Origin: Uliginosibacterium sp036017065
Lineage (GTDB): Bacteria > Pseudomonadota > Gammaproteobacteria > Burkholderiales > Rhodocyclaceae
Length of the DNA: 64,000 bases
NCBI RefSeq assembly: GCF_036017065.1
Contig: NZ_JAYXHR010000004.1
Span: 62,001 to 126,000 of the forward strand
Reading direction: 5' to 3'
The notes under the pieces are model-generated. The model searched no databases. It was not told where the DNA came from and saw nothing but the letters and a program-made list of their open reading frames with translations. The position numbers were made by a program, and so were the translations under genes. This document shows positions 18,168-28,756 of this stretch, piece by piece; positions within the stretch are counted from its first letter, which is position 1, and every line of letters begins with the position of its first letter.

Positions 18168-19355
18168 TCAGCGCTGAAGCTGGAGGCGCCACGCGCCCAG
18201 GAGTCTCCTCAGCCAGCCGGTCACCTGGGTGGTGGATTGCATGGCCGGATGCTCTATGGTCGCGAACGTCACGCAGCATGCCGCCACCAGCAACGGTGTC
18301 AGTGCAACTACGACAAGCCAGTAACCCTGCGCGCTGAGTGCCGTGAGCACCGAGCGATCGAGCACGAACTTGAAGGCAATGAAGAGCACCAGTCCGTGCA
18401 GCAGGTAGATGCTGTAGGACACTTCACCCAGCACCCGCGCGGCCGGGGTCACCAGCAGTCCGAACAGGCTGGCGCCGCCCGCCATCAGCGCAAACGCCGT
18501 GGTCAGCAGGGCAAGCTGGATGGGGCCGTTCGATTTCGGGAAAAGGAAGAGATTGGCCGTCAGGCATGCGAGCACCACGCATGATGCCCAATGCGTACCG
18601 GCCAGTTTGCGGAAGCGTTCGTCGCGTACGGCATGCGCCGCGAGGATGCCGCCGAGAAAGGTCACGATCTGCGGTGGTCGCAGGATGAGCAGCAGCATCG
18701 TTGCCGTCGCTATCACGCTGAACGCGAGGTAAGCGCGTGATGCGCGCGTGTGCGTGACCAGGCCGAGAAGGGGTAGCGCGAAATAGAAGAGCCACTCGTA
18801 CGGCAAGGACCAGGTGACGCCCGCAACGATGAGGAAGGTGCCGGGTACCTCGTTGATGTTGGGCATGCCCCGGGTGGTGAACGCCACCCAGGTCAGCACG
18901 TTCTGGCTCAGTTCCGTGAGAGGCTCGCGCAGCTGACCTTTGCTGAGCCAGAAGACGATCGCGAACAGTGCCAGCATGGTGAAGGCATACAGAGGCACGA
19001 TACGCGTCACGCGCGAAACGAAGAGTCGGCCCCAGTCCAGCTCCTTGCCGGCGCTGTCCAGCAGCTTCGTATAGAACAGGAAACCCGTGACCATGAAGAA
19101 CAATGCGACGCCAGTGGAGCCGAGGTTCGAGTAGAAGTTGGCTGTCGGGTGAAGCCACGTTCCACCATGCAGGTAGAAATACCATATGCATGCATGGTGG
19201 GCGAACACACAGAGCGCCAGGTAGCCGCGCAGCCCGTCAAGCGAGGCGAAACGGCCGGATGGCGGTGCGGCATGGCCCAGTCGGATGCGTACCCAACCTG
19301 CGAGGGTGGCCGCCGCCAGGATGAGAAGCACCTGAACAGGAGATTGAACGTCCAT
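18168..19355 (-). CDS. Membrane acyltransferase, acyltransferase-3 family
   Basis: ATG 19355 gives a 395-residue polytopic protein. After one N-terminal helix comes the hallmark FASLDGLRGYLALCVFAHHA, with the RGY/H...HH residues proposed to be catalytic, then GVALFFMVTGFLFYTKLL (the FFxxSGF element) and RVTRIVPLYAFTML (the RxxRIxP element). About ten membrane helices follow, ending with SYSIYLLHGLVLFI. Such proteins transfer acetyl or other acyl groups onto extracytoplasmic polysaccharides, lipid A sugars or antibiotics. Placed next to pectate lyase and a PEP-CTERM region, an exopolysaccharide O-acylation role is plausible but unproven. Confidence 0.85.
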   Translation of the reverse strand: MDVQSPVQVLLILAAATLAGWVRIRLGHAAPPSGRFASLDGLRGYLALCVFAHHACIWYFYLHGGTWLHPTANFYSNLGSTGVALFFMVTGFLFYTKLLDSAGKELDWGRLFVSRVTRIVPLYAFTMLALFAIVFWLSKGQLREPLTELSQNVLTWVAFTTRGMPNINEVPGTFLIVAGVTWSLPYEWLFYFALPLLGLVTHTRASRAYLAFSVIATATMLLLILRPPQIVTFLGGILAAHAVRDERFRKLAGTHWASCVVLACLTANLFLFPKSNGPIQLALLTTAFALMAGGASLFGLLVTPAARVLGEVSYSIYLLHGLVLFIAFKFVLDRSVLTALSAQGYWLVVVALTPLLVAACCVTFATIEHPAMQSTTQVTGWLRRLLGAWRLQLQR

Positions 19356-19521
19356 TTCTGGGATCCTTGTGGGGGACCTCGTCGAGCGCATGGAGCCGCG
19401 CGGGCATGGGGGGCATGCCTGTCGTGAGTGTAGAGGGGATCGATACTGCGCCCCAGCCGTCTTGTCGGAATAGTGGACGAGGTCAGGGATCGTCGTGATC
19501 AATGGCTGATTCAGCCGCCAC

Positions 19522-19549
19522 AAAGAAAAAGGCGCGCCAGTGGCGCGCC
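19522..19549 (-). terminator. Intrinsic terminator of the PL1 pectate lyase gene
   Basis: On the minus strand the sequence reads ggcgcgcc-act-ggcgcgcc then tttttcttt: an 8-bp perfect GC stem with a three-base loop and a T-rich tail. It lies about 65 bases past the stop codon of the pectate lyase gene at 19614. Confidence 0.85.
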
Positions 19550-19613
19550 CTGAGCCTGCTGGACGACGCATCCGGGAGGAATGCGTCGCCCCTTTCTGCT
19601 ACCGCGCAGCTAC

Positions 19614-21263
19614 TCAGTAAACCTCGAACTCGGTCAGCGAAGGCTGGCCGGAGGTTGCCGTCACCACGACGCGCACCGAACCGGTGCTGGTCGGCGTGAA
19701 GCTGTGGCTCTTGCCGGCGCCGATGGTCGTGCCGGTGGCCACCGTGGTCCAGGTGGAGCCACTCAGCACTTCCACGCGGTAACCCTGGATGCGGCCGGCA
19801 TGTTCCTTCAGCGTCACGCTGCTGACGGACTGGCTGCTGCTGAAGCTCAGGCGCACCCAGCTGCCGGCGCTGCTGTTGCTGGCTTCCCAGCGGGTGCTGG
19901 CGTTGCCGTCCTTCACCTGGGTGGCGGTGCGGCTGCTGCCCGACTGGCTGGACGCGCTGGCGGTGGCGCCCAGGGCCAGGTTGCTGCCCGAACCCCCCGA
20001 CGAGCTGCTCGACGAAGAGCTGCTGCTCGACGAGGAGGAGCTGCTGGAGGAGGACGACGAAGACGACGAGGAGCTGCTCGACGAGCTGGAGCCGGTGCCG
20101 GAAGACGAACTGCTGGACGAGGACGACGAGGAACTGCTCGACGAGCTGCTGGACGAGGAGCCACCGCAGTTACCCACGACCGCCGCCGCTTCCTTCAGGC
20201 CCTTGCCGGCCCCCGCGGCGGCCAGTGTGATGCACTTGGCCTGCACGGCGGTATAGACCGTGGCCGTGTAGGGCAGGGTGATCGGGAAAGGCTTGGTCGT
20301 CGTCCAGTCGCTGGCGTTCTTCTTGGTGTCGCTGTCGACCGTCCAGGTGATGCCGTACTGGCCGAAGTCAGCCGGGCTCGCGATATTGTTGTTGCGCAGG
20401 TCCCAGTAGCCGATCGTGCTGCTGTAGCGGGCCACCACCGGGTTGTTGGAGTTCTCGAAGAAATTGCCTTCGATCAGCATGTTCCCGTTGACGCGGGAGT
20501 TCATGCCGCTGGCCACCACGCCGGTGTAGTAGTTGTTGTACATGTGGTAGTTGCCGCCGCGGTTCATCGGCGCGCGCTCTTCCACGTTCTTGACGATGTT
20601 GTGCGCCCAGGTCACGTGGCGCACGGTGCCGACGTCGCTGTCGCTGGAGCCGCCCAGCGACACCTTCTGGTGATCGCGGATGATGTTGTACGAGATGGTG
20701 ATGTTGTTGGCCGACTTCTTGATGTCGATCGCGCCGTCGAAGGTGGTGTCGTCACCCGGCGTGCCCGGGCACTTGACGTTCTGACTGAAGAACTCGTTAT
20801 GGTCGAGCCACACATTGCTGGCGGTGTCTTCGATACCGATGATGTCGCCGTCCGACGCGCCACCGGGCAGCAGGCCCATGGTCATGTTGCGCACGGCGAT
20901 GTTCTTCGACGAGCCCTTGATGCGGATACCGAAGTTGGCCGACGAACCATCGGCGCCAAGAATGGTGATGTCATTCTTGTTCTGGATGGTCACTTCCTGC
21001 TTGGACTTGCTCCACTGGCCGCAGATGTTGGCCAGGATGGGGGCAGGGTCGAAGCTGCCGGTGTACTGGATGACCAGGCCGCCGCTACCGGAGTAGCTGT
21101 TGATGGCGTTCTGGACGGCGGACAGGTTGCTGGCGATGACCGGGGTGGCGCTACCACCGCCGGTCACGTTGCCGGCGAAGCCAGGGACGGCTGCAGTGGC
21201 GTGGCTTGCGATCGTGCTGAGCACGGCCGCAGCCAGCACGCTTTTCAGGTGCTTGCTGTTCAT
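19614..21263 (-). CDS. Secreted PL1 pectate lyase with poly-Ser linker and C-terminal F5/8C-type binding module
   Basis: The 549-residue protein has a signal peptide (cut near ATAA, residue 25), a PL1 parallel beta-helix catalytic domain to about residue 365, a serine-rich linker of roughly 55 residues (about 370-425), and a C-terminal discoidin/F5-8C-like carbohydrate-binding module (start NLALGATASASSQSGSSRTA). In the lyase, NVWLDHNEFFSQ supplies the calcium-binding WxDH element and ERAPMNRGGNYHMYNNYY the conserved Arg region. It cleaves polygalacturonate by calcium-dependent beta-elimination outside the cell. Poly-Ser linkers are typical of plant-wall-degrading Gram-negatives. It is one of three pectate lyases in the window. 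Confidence 0.92.
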   Translation of the reverse strand: MNSKHLKSVLAAAVLSTIASHATAAVPGFAGNVTGGGSATPVIASNLSAVQNAINSYSGSGGLVIQYTGSFDPAPILANICGQWSKSKQEVTIQNKNDITILGADGSSANFGIRIKGSSKNIAVRNMTMGLLPGGASDGDIIGIEDTASNVWLDHNEFFSQNVKCPGTPGDDTTFDGAIDIKKSANNITISYNIIRDHQKVSLGGSSDSDVGTVRHVTWAHNIVKNVEERAPMNRGGNYHMYNNYYTGVVASGMNSRVNGNMLIEGNFFENSNNPVVARYSSTIGYWDLRNNNIASPADFGQYGITWTVDSDTKKNASDWTTTKPFPITLPYTATVYTAVQAKCITLAAAGAGKGLKEAAAVVGNCGGSSSSSSSSSSSSSSSSSSSSGTGSSSSSSSSSSSSSSSSSSSSSSSSSSSSSSSGGSGSNLALGATASASSQSGSSRTATQVKDGNASTRWEASNSSAGSWVRLSFSSSQSVSSVTLKEHAGRIQGYRVEVLSGSTWTTVATGTTIGAGKSHSFTPTSTGSVRVVVTATSGQPSLTEFEVY

Positions 21264-21504
21264 GATGCTTTGTCTCCGAAATTATTGTGGGTTGGTATCG
21301 GCTTTTGCGGCCGATCCGCGATCCCGGTCTGGCCGGAATCGTGTCAGGAGTCTGTAAGAATTAGCCTGACAATGCAATCGCCCGGCTCCCGCCATCCGGC
21401 CGTCCGGAAATATATTTTCCGTCGGCCCGGAAGTGGTCTATGCAGCGCGTCGCCACCGCAGGATGCGATGGCGTGGCCGGTGTGCGGTGCGATGAAAAGC
21501 GCGA

Positions 21505-23079
21505 TCAGAGAAGCCATTCGATGGGCAGGATGGACAGCAGGTAGATCCAGCCACGCCGCAGGGCATTGGTGCCCGGTTCGGTGTCGTACTGCGTGGCACC
21601 GGACGCCGTCTGCTCCACCCAATGCAGCCGGTCCGAATCGTCGATCAAGACGTGATACGCCTCGTGCGACACGCGGGTATCGAACCAGCGGCCGATGGCG
21701 CTGGCCAGCGCCGGGCTGTCGATCACCACGCCCAGTTCGGTGTTGAGATGGGCTGAGCGTGGATCGAAATTGAAGGACCCGACGAAGGCCCGCTGACCGT
21801 CCTGGGCGAAGGTCTTCGCGTGCAGGCTGGCGGAGGAACTGCCGAAGTGTTTGCCGGGCTGGCGCTGGCCCGCTGTGGTGTCCTTCTCCGATGGAGCGGC
21901 GCGTTCGCTTTTTTCGCGCTTCAGTTCGTACAGCGTGACGCCTGCGCGCAGGAGGTCCTTGCGCCGCTTCGCGTAGCCGGCATGCACGGCGCTGACGTCC
22001 GTGCTCGACAGCGAGTTGGTGAGGATGCGCACCCGTACGCCCTGCTGCGCGAGCCGGGAAAATGCGGCGCTGCCTTGCGGGCCCGGGACGAAGTAAGGCG
22101 TCACCAGGTCGAACGAAACCCGTGGCTGGCCCAGCAGGTCGAGCAGTTGCGTCATCAGCAGCGGGCCGGCGCTGGCGGTGTCGCCCAGCGTCTTCGTGGG
22201 CGGGTCGACGACCAGTGTCGTGGGTGCCCATTCCAGTCCCATGAACCGGCCATCCAGCACGGTCTGCAGCAGGCCGCTGTCGCGCACGCGCTGCTGGTAG
22301 GCCTTCGCCTTGTCGTCGTTGCGGATGTCCGTGAAACGGGCGAGCAGGGCAGCGCGATCCACACTGGCGGACACCACGCTGGTGACCGGAAACGCCGACG
22401 CACTGTTCCAGTATGCGTCGAACGAGGAGGACACCGCGCGGACGACAGGCCCGGCCGCCAGTACGTCGAGATCCTGGAAGCCCACGCCGTCGCCGGCGTC
22501 GAAGTACTCGTCCCCGATGTTGCGGCCGCCGACGATGGTGGCCTGGTTGTCGGCGGTCATGGACTTGTTGTGCATGCGCCGGTTCAGCCGCTCGAATTCG
22601 CCCAGGTAGTTGAGCATCCGCGTGCTGCGCATGGCCAGCGGGTTGTACAGCCGCACCTCGATGAGGGGGTGCGCGTCCAGGGTCGCCAGCAGGTTGTCGA
22701 GGCCGCCGGTGTTGTTGTCGTCCAGCAGCAGGCGCACGCGTACGCCGCGTTCGGCCGCCTCCCACAGCGCCTCGAACAGCAGCAGGCCGGTGTGGTCCTG
22801 CCGCCAGATGTAGTACTGCACGTCCAGCGAACGATCGGCCGCCCGCGCCAGCAGCACGCGCGCCGCGAAGGCGTCCAGCGGATCGGGCAGGGGGTGGATG
22901 GCACTGTGGTCGGCCGGCTTGCCGGCACTCAGGCCCGCAATGCCGCGCCCAAGGCGGGTGTCATCGGTCCGGGTCATCGCATGACTGGGCAGTCGCTCCA
23001 CCTCGGTCGGCAGGCTGGCGCAGGCGGCGCACAGCAGCAGGGGCAGCAAGGACAACAACAAGCGCAAACGAAAATGCAT
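21505..23079 (-). CDS. Phospholipase D-family lipoprotein (cardiolipin synthase ClsC-like)
   Basis: The 524-residue protein starts with a lipoprotein signal ending in the lipobox LCAACAS near residue 20. Two PLD catalytic HKD motifs are visible: MHNKSMTADNQATIVGGRN near residue 168 and LHAKTFAQDGQRAFVGSFN near 420. LDVQYYIWRQDHTG precedes the first. This arrangement and length match the ClsC/YmdC branch of cardiolipin synthases, which condenses phosphatidylglycerol with phosphatidylethanolamine. The lipid anchor suggests action at the membrane's outer face. The partner gene ymdB, needed by E. coli ClsC, is not adjacent, so the substrate is uncertain. Confidence 0.85.
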   Translation of the reverse strand: MHFRLRLLLSLLPLLLCAACASLPTEVERLPSHAMTRTDDTRLGRGIAGLSAGKPADHSAIHPLPDPLDAFAARVLLARAADRSLDVQYYIWRQDHTGLLLFEALWEAAERGVRVRLLLDDNNTGGLDNLLATLDAHPLIEVRLYNPLAMRSTRMLNYLGEFERLNRRMHNKSMTADNQATIVGGRNIGDEYFDAGDGVGFQDLDVLAAGPVVRAVSSSFDAYWNSASAFPVTSVVSASVDRAALLARFTDIRNDDKAKAYQQRVRDSGLLQTVLDGRFMGLEWAPTTLVVDPPTKTLGDTASAGPLLMTQLLDLLGQPRVSFDLVTPYFVPGPQGSAAFSRLAQQGVRVRILTNSLSSTDVSAVHAGYAKRRKDLLRAGVTLYELKREKSERAAPSEKDTTAGQRQPGKHFGSSSASLHAKTFAQDGQRAFVGSFNFDPRSAHLNTELGVVIDSPALASAIGRWFDTRVSHEAYHVLIDDSDRLHWVEQTASGATQYDTEPGTNALRRGWIYLLSILPIEWLL

Positions 23080-23157
23080 CGGGCATCCCTTGGTGGCCGA
23101 CTACGCGACAGGTGTCGCAGCTCCGATGGTGCCCGCTTGCCCACGCCAGCGCCAGTC

Positions 23158-23634
23158 TCAGGGACGCGTCAGCCGCTGTGCCATGGTCTGGTCGATGAAG
23201 GCCTGCCAGACGGCGTCGGGCACGATGCCCAGCGTGCGCATCGGCGCGAAGGCCGGCTCCATGTCCCAGCCCAGGCGCAGGACGCGATACAGGCCGAGAA
23301 AGATCGACACGCGGATGTTGGCTGCGCAATGCACCCACACCCGTTCATCCTGCGCAGCCTCCATCGCCGCGAAGAAGGTTTCCAGGTCTGCCTGCTCCGG
23401 CCTCGCGAACTGCACCGGGATATGCACGTAGCGCAAGCCGTTTTCCGCGGCACAGCTGGCTTCATCCGCCAGTGAGTAACGCGGATCGTCATGCAGGGCG
23501 AGATTGATCAGGGTGGTGTAGCCCGCCTGCGCAATGGCTGCGATCTGCGTCTCCTTCGGCTGGCCGGAGGTGGCGAGGCGTTCGTCGATGGGGAGGTAGG
23601 CGCGGATGCTGCTCAGGCCGACGGATGCGGTCAT
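23158..23634 (-). CDS. Small phosphatase of the DSP/PTP superfamily with a short P-loop
   Basis: From ATG 23634 (MTASVGLSSIRAYLPIDE) it is 158 residues. The opening SSIRAYLPIDERLATSGQP, the middle TTLINLALHDDPRYS and the loop VHCAANIRVS match small protein-tyrosine-phosphatase-like proteins. The signature is CxxxxR (Cys103 to Arg108), one residue shorter than the CX5R of classical PTPs. A candidate general-acid Asp is in the DDP segment near residue 50. It is likely a cytosolic phosphatase with an unknown substrate. It lies downstream of algC but beyond that gene's terminator. Confidence 0.7.
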   Translation of the reverse strand: MTASVGLSSIRAYLPIDERLATSGQPKETQIAAIAQAGYTTLINLALHDDPRYSLADEASCAAENGLRYVHIPVQFARPEQADLETFFAAMEAAQDERVWVHCAANIRVSIFLGLYRVLRLGWDMEPAFAPMRTLGIVPDAVWQAFIDQTMAQRLTRP

Positions 23635-23712
23635 CGTTGGTGGCGTCTCGATGGGAGCGTGGTGGACGAGGATGTTGGCATTGTCCGGCACCGTTGGCAG
23701 CAGATGTAGGCA

Positions 23713-23742
23713 CAAAAAAGGCCAACCCGCAGGCTGGCCTTC
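23713..23742 (-). terminator. Intrinsic terminator of algC
   Basis: On the minus strand aaggccag / tggcctt pairs around a ctgcggg-type loop and is followed by a run of T (plus-strand aaaaaa at 23714-23719). It is 33 bases past the algC stop codon at 23775. Confidence 0.75.
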
Positions 23743-23774
23743 CTTCATCACCGAGTTCGTCAACAACGCGAGGT

Positions 23775-25151
23775 TCAGAACGGCAATTCGATGCCCGGCC
23801 AGGCGGCCTGCAGGGCCTTGCGGAATTCGCCCTGGATGCGTGCGATGGCCGCTTCGGAATCGGCCTCGAAGCGCAGTACCACCACCGGCGTGGTGTTGGA
23901 GGAGCGGGCGAGGCCGAAGCCGTCGGCGAATTCGACGCGCAGACCGTCGATGGTGATGCGCTCGACTTCGCCTTCGAACTTAGCGTCGGCCTTCAGCTTT
24001 TCCACCAGCTTCACCGGTTCGCCCTCACTCATCTGGATGTTGAGTTCCGGCGTGCTCACGGCGTCCGGCAGGGCCTTCAGCACGGCGCTGGGGTCGTCGC
24101 TCTTCGACAGGATTTCCAGCAGGCGCACGCCGGTGTACAGGCCGTCGTCGAAGCCGTACCAGCGCTCCTTGAAGAACATGTGGCCGCTCATCTCGCCGGC
24201 CAGCGGGGCACCGGTTTCCTTGAGCTTGGCCTTCACCAGCGCGTGGCCAGTGTTCCACATGATCGGCTCGCCGCCGTGCTTGCGCACCCAGGGAGCGAGG
24301 TTACGCGTGCACTTCACGTCGTAGATGATCTGGCCGCCGGGTACGCGCGACAGCACATCGGCGGCGAACAGCATGAGCTGGCGGTCGGGGTAGATGATCT
24401 CGCCGTCCTTGGTCACCACGCCCAGGCGGTCGCCGTCGCCGTCGAAGGCCAGGCCGAGTTCGGCGTCGCCGTTCTTCAGCGCGTGGATCACGTCTTCCAG
24501 GTTCTCCGGCTTGGACGGGTCCGGGTGGTGGTTGGGGAAGTTGCCGTCGACTTCGCTGAACAACTCAGTCAGTTCGCAGCCGAGCTGGCGGAACAGGCTG
24601 GGCGCGGTGTTGCCGGCCACGCCGTTGCCGCTGTCCAGCACGATCTTCATCGGGCGGGCCAGCTTCACGTCGCCGAGGATGCGCTGCACGTAGGCTTCGC
24701 GCACGTCGGTATGGGTCACCTTGCCGCTGCCCTTGGCGAAGTCTTCGGTCTCGATGCGCCAGCGCAGGCCCTGGATCATGTCGCCAAAGAGGGTCTGGCC
24801 CCCCAGCACCATCTTGAGGCCGTTGTACTCGGGCGGGTTGTGGCTGCCGGTGATGGACACGCAGCTGTTGGCGTTCAGGTGGTAGGCCGCGAAGTAGGTG
24901 ATCGGCGTGGCCACCGTGCCGATGTCGATGACATCGATGCCAGTGCTGGTGATGCCTTCGGCCAGCGCCTTGGCGAAGGTCGGTCCGGACAGGCGGCCGT
25001 CGCGGCCGATGACGATGGTTTTCTGGCCGCGGGCAACGGCTTCGGTACCCAGTGCGCAGCCGATGAGGCGGACGGCTTCGGTCGTCAGGGATTTGTCGAC
25101 GATGCCGCGGATGTCATAGGCCTTGAAGATTTCGGGTGCGACGACTGCCAT
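23775..25151 (-). CDS. algC: Phosphomannomutase/phosphoglucomutase
   Basis: The 458-residue protein has the full alpha-D-phosphohexomutase set: the phosphoserine loop ITGSHNPPEYNGLKM near residue 100, the magnesium loop DGDGDRLG near 237, the sugar-binding loop GEMSGHMFF near 320, and a C-terminal phosphate-binding segment with RSSNTTPVVVLRFE. Length matches Pseudomonas AlgC (about 463), which interconverts mannose-6-P/mannose-1-P and glucose-6-P/glucose-1-P for exopolysaccharide and LPS precursors. The start MAVVAPEIFKAYDIRG is typical for the family. The window also has a separate phosphoglucomutase (39647-41281), so this enzyme may serve mainly mannose or GDP-sugar synthesis. Confidence 0.93.
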   Translation of the reverse strand: MAVVAPEIFKAYDIRGIVDKSLTTEAVRLIGCALGTEAVARGQKTIVIGRDGRLSGPTFAKALAEGITSTGIDVIDIGTVATPITYFAAYHLNANSCVSITGSHNPPEYNGLKMVLGGQTLFGDMIQGLRWRIETEDFAKGSGKVTHTDVREAYVQRILGDVKLARPMKIVLDSGNGVAGNTAPSLFRQLGCELTELFSEVDGNFPNHHPDPSKPENLEDVIHALKNGDAELGLAFDGDGDRLGVVTKDGEIIYPDRQLMLFAADVLSRVPGGQIIYDVKCTRNLAPWVRKHGGEPIMWNTGHALVKAKLKETGAPLAGEMSGHMFFKERWYGFDDGLYTGVRLLEILSKSDDPSAVLKALPDAVSTPELNIQMSEGEPVKLVEKLKADAKFEGEVERITIDGLRVEFADGFGLARSSNTTPVVVLRFEADSEAAIARIQGEFRKALQAAWPGIELPF

Positions 25152-25285
25152 GGCGGTTCCTGCTCCTGATGATGGGATAAGGGAGATACGGGATGACCCT
25201 GATTATATGCGGCCAGCCTCCCCATGCCCGTGTCGGACGACTCCGACACGCCCGACGGCCCGTCCGGGCAGCGCCCGGCGCGGGC

Positions 25286-25741
25286 TCAGAGCATCTCGGG
25301 GGCGATGGCGGTGCGCAGCACGGTTTCACCCAGGCCGTTGCGCTCGCGCCAGCGCAGCCACCACAGGGCGCCCTTGCGCACGCTGAGGCCGCCGGTTTCA
25401 TCCCCGTGCAGCAGGCGCGCAGCCACTTCGCCCAGCGTGGGCTGGTGGCCGACCACCAGCACGGCGCCGCCGGCGTCCGGCCAGCCGATGGCGGCCAGCA
25501 GGTCATCGGCGGTGGCCGAGGTGCCCACCGCGACCGTCGTTTCGAAATGCGGCGTCCAGGCGCCGATGGTCTGCTGGGTGCGGGTGGCCGGGCTCACCAC
25601 GATGCGCAATTCCTTGGGGGCGTGCTCGGCCAGCCAGCGTGCCATCAGCTCGGCTTGGTGATGGCCGCGTTCGGTGAGGCGGCGGGTGTCGTCGGGACTG
25701 CCTTCCTCGGCTTCGGCGTGACGCCATAGCAAGAGATCCAT
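25286..25741 (-). CDS. sixA: Phosphohistidine phosphatase SixA
   Basis: ATG 25741, preceded by ggagga, gives 151 residues starting MDLLLWRHAEAEEGSPD. RHA is the catalytic His motif of the histidine-phosphatase superfamily in its SixA form. TERGHHQAELMARWLAEH, VVSPATRTQQT (second phosphate-binding Arg) and VLVVGHQPTLGEV (second catalytic His) complete the active site. E. coli SixA removes phosphate from HPr-like domains such as ArcB and NPr. It precedes the CYTH-CHAD gene's end by under 100 bases on the same strand and may be cotranscribed with it. Confidence 0.9.
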   Translation of the reverse strand: MDLLLWRHAEAEEGSPDDTRRLTERGHHQAELMARWLAEHAPKELRIVVSPATRTQQTIGAWTPHFETTVAVGTSATADDLLAAIGWPDAGGAVLVVGHQPTLGEVAARLLHGDETGGLSVRKGALWWLRWRERNGLGETVLRTAIAPEML

Positions 25742-25837
25742 GTGTCCTCCAGGGAGTGGGGAAGTGGGCAAAGAGCGGGAGCGATCAGTGTCGGATCGGA
25801 CCGGAAGCGGAAGTGATGACGGGACGAGGGGCCGGGT

Positions 25838-27352
25838 TCAGCGCGCCTTGCCCTTTTTCTGTTGCCAGGCGGGCCTGGCTTCCAGCATGCGGGCGCAACG
25901 TTTCAGGATGCCGCTGCGGATGTCATGCACCTTGGGAGCGTGCCAGCCCAGGATGTAGGCGCGTGCGCTGATCAGCAGCGGGTCGTCGCCCGCCCAGCCG
26001 GCCAAGCGCCGCGATGCCACCGCCATGTCGTTGAGGAATCCCAGGTCTTCCTGGAGGTCGCTGATCTCCTTGAGTTGCAGTGCAACCCGATCAGCCGGCA
26101 GCAGGGGCGCAAAGCACTCCAGGGCGTAGCGCAGGCGCTTGATGCGGATGCGCAGCGCATGCAGGGGTTCGGCATCTAGGGTTTCCGCCGCTTCCATCGC
26201 GCGGCGCACGTCCTTGCGGACCTTGCGCAACGCGTCGAGGGCGAAGGCGTCCAGTTGCATGTCGCCTGCCGTGTCCGGCAGGGCGAGGAGGTCGCGGGTC
26301 AGTTCCAGCAGGCGGCGGGCGATCCTGGGTTCCTGCAGGCGGCTGCGGCCGTGTTCGCGGGCGGCCTGGCGCTCTTCCATCAGGCGGGCGCTGAAGACAC
26401 CGCTGTTGGCCCCCAGGCCGGCATCCATCACCGGACGCAGCACGGTGGTGTGCATGACATCCAGGTCGCGCGCCAGGCCGACTTCGTCTGCCAGCTGGCC
26501 GATCAGGTCCAGCCAGTGCTTGCGGAAGTCCTTCGGGAGGATGGGCGCGAACAGCCGCAGCAGGCTGCGCAGGCGGCGCAGCGCGACGCGCAGCTGGTGC
26601 ACGAAGGCGGGGTCGTCGGTGGTGCGCACGCCGGCGACGTTGGCCTGCCAGGTGCCCATGCAATCGAAGACCGATGCCCTGAAGGCGTCCAGCGGGCGCT
26701 GGTCGGCACGTACCGGGAACGGGCGGCTCTTCGCCAGTGGCACCGGGCTGTCGGTGAACAGGCGGTAGCCGCGTTGGGCCTTGCTCTCGTCCTCGGGGTA
26801 GAGGGGCAGCGCGTCGCACAGTTCGAGGGCGAGGTCGAGCAGGTCCAGGCGGTCGCCTTCGTAGAGCTCCAGCTCGACTTCGGACAGCGGCATCTCGCGG
26901 CCGGCGGCGCGGATGCTGCCGGTGTCGATCATGATGGCGATGCGCACGCCCTCGCGCGGCGTGAAGATGCGCGTCTCGCGCCGGAAGTCGGTATCGAACA
27001 CCGGCTGGATGCGGTCGTAATGCCTGGTCAGCAGCTTCTTCGCGGCCGGGTCGTCCACGGCGGAGAAATCGAAGCGCTCGTTCTCGAACGGTTGCTCCCA
27101 CTCCGGGCGCACCGTCAGCCCGCCGACCGAGGCGCTGGCGCACTTGACCGTCTGCAGCAGCTGGCGGCCGGCCCGGCGGGTGCGCACGGCCATCTTCGCC
27201 GCGCGCAGATCCAGCTCCGGCGTGTCGTAGTAAGTGTTGCGCAGCGTCTGTGCCGGGCCTTCCTTGACGGCGGCAGCGACGAGGGGATGACGCTGGAGTG
27301 CTTTCAGGCTTCCAGCGGGGACGGCCAGTTTGAGTTCGATTTCTGCAGCCAT
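25838..27352 (-). CDS. CYTH and CHAD domain protein (inorganic triphosphatase-like)
   Basis: From ATG 27352 the protein is 504 residues. The N-terminal CYTH domain (about 1-200) opens MAAEIELKLAVP, the ExExK signature that coordinates metal and triphosphate, and continues with charged tunnel residues such as YYDTPELDLRAAKMAVRTRR. The C-terminal CHAD domain (about 220-500) is helical with conserved basic/His motifs VHQLRVALRRLRSLLRLF and LHALRIRIKRLRYALECF. E. coli YgiF of this type hydrolyses tripolyphosphate, and CHAD domains bind polyphosphate. It is likely a cytosolic polyphosphate or tripolyphosphate handling enzyme next to sixA. Confidence 0.88.
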   Translation of the reverse strand: MAAEIELKLAVPAGSLKALQRHPLVAAAVKEGPAQTLRNTYYDTPELDLRAAKMAVRTRRAGRQLLQTVKCASASVGGLTVRPEWEQPFENERFDFSAVDDPAAKKLLTRHYDRIQPVFDTDFRRETRIFTPREGVRIAIMIDTGSIRAAGREMPLSEVELELYEGDRLDLLDLALELCDALPLYPEDESKAQRGYRLFTDSPVPLAKSRPFPVRADQRPLDAFRASVFDCMGTWQANVAGVRTTDDPAFVHQLRVALRRLRSLLRLFAPILPKDFRKHWLDLIGQLADEVGLARDLDVMHTTVLRPVMDAGLGANSGVFSARLMEERQAAREHGRSRLQEPRIARRLLELTRDLLALPDTAGDMQLDAFALDALRKVRKDVRRAMEAAETLDAEPLHALRIRIKRLRYALECFAPLLPADRVALQLKEISDLQEDLGFLNDMAVASRRLAGWAGDDPLLISARAYILGWHAPKVHDIRSGILKRCARMLEARPAWQQKKGKAR

Positions 27353-27482
27353 GAGGGGCGTTCTGTGTAACGACACGGAGCCCGATTCTAGGCGCAAGCG
27401 TCGGTCGGCCTCTACCTTGTCTGCGTCATCATTGCGCCGGGCCGCCTGCTGTCGGCCCGGAGGCTACTCAGTACTCTCCGAC

Positions 27483-28556
<1,074 letters not shown>

Positions 28557-28756
28557 GTTTGGACTCCCGACTGCGATGAGGGGTGAGGCAGGCGTTGCCG
28601 AAGTGAAGTGCTGCTCGAAGATGCGCACCGGACTCCGGGAGTGCGGCGCGGCACATTGAGTCTAGGACGCTGGCAAGCACAGCGCAGCCTCCCTGCGGAC
28701 AGGCCGGGTATGTCCGGCGAGGGACTGGCGCGTACGGCCGCTTCGTGGCAGGCGGA

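Noticed and set aside
20000..20160. Serine-codon repeat tract considered as a simple DNA repeat or CRISPR-like array
   Set aside because: It is in frame within the pectate lyase gene and encodes the poly-Ser linker using mixed serine codons; there are no spacers.
21405..21421. Small AT-rich palindrome between the phospholipase D gene and the PL1 gene considered as terminator
   Set aside because: The 6-bp stem is weak and lacks a T-run; left unannotated.
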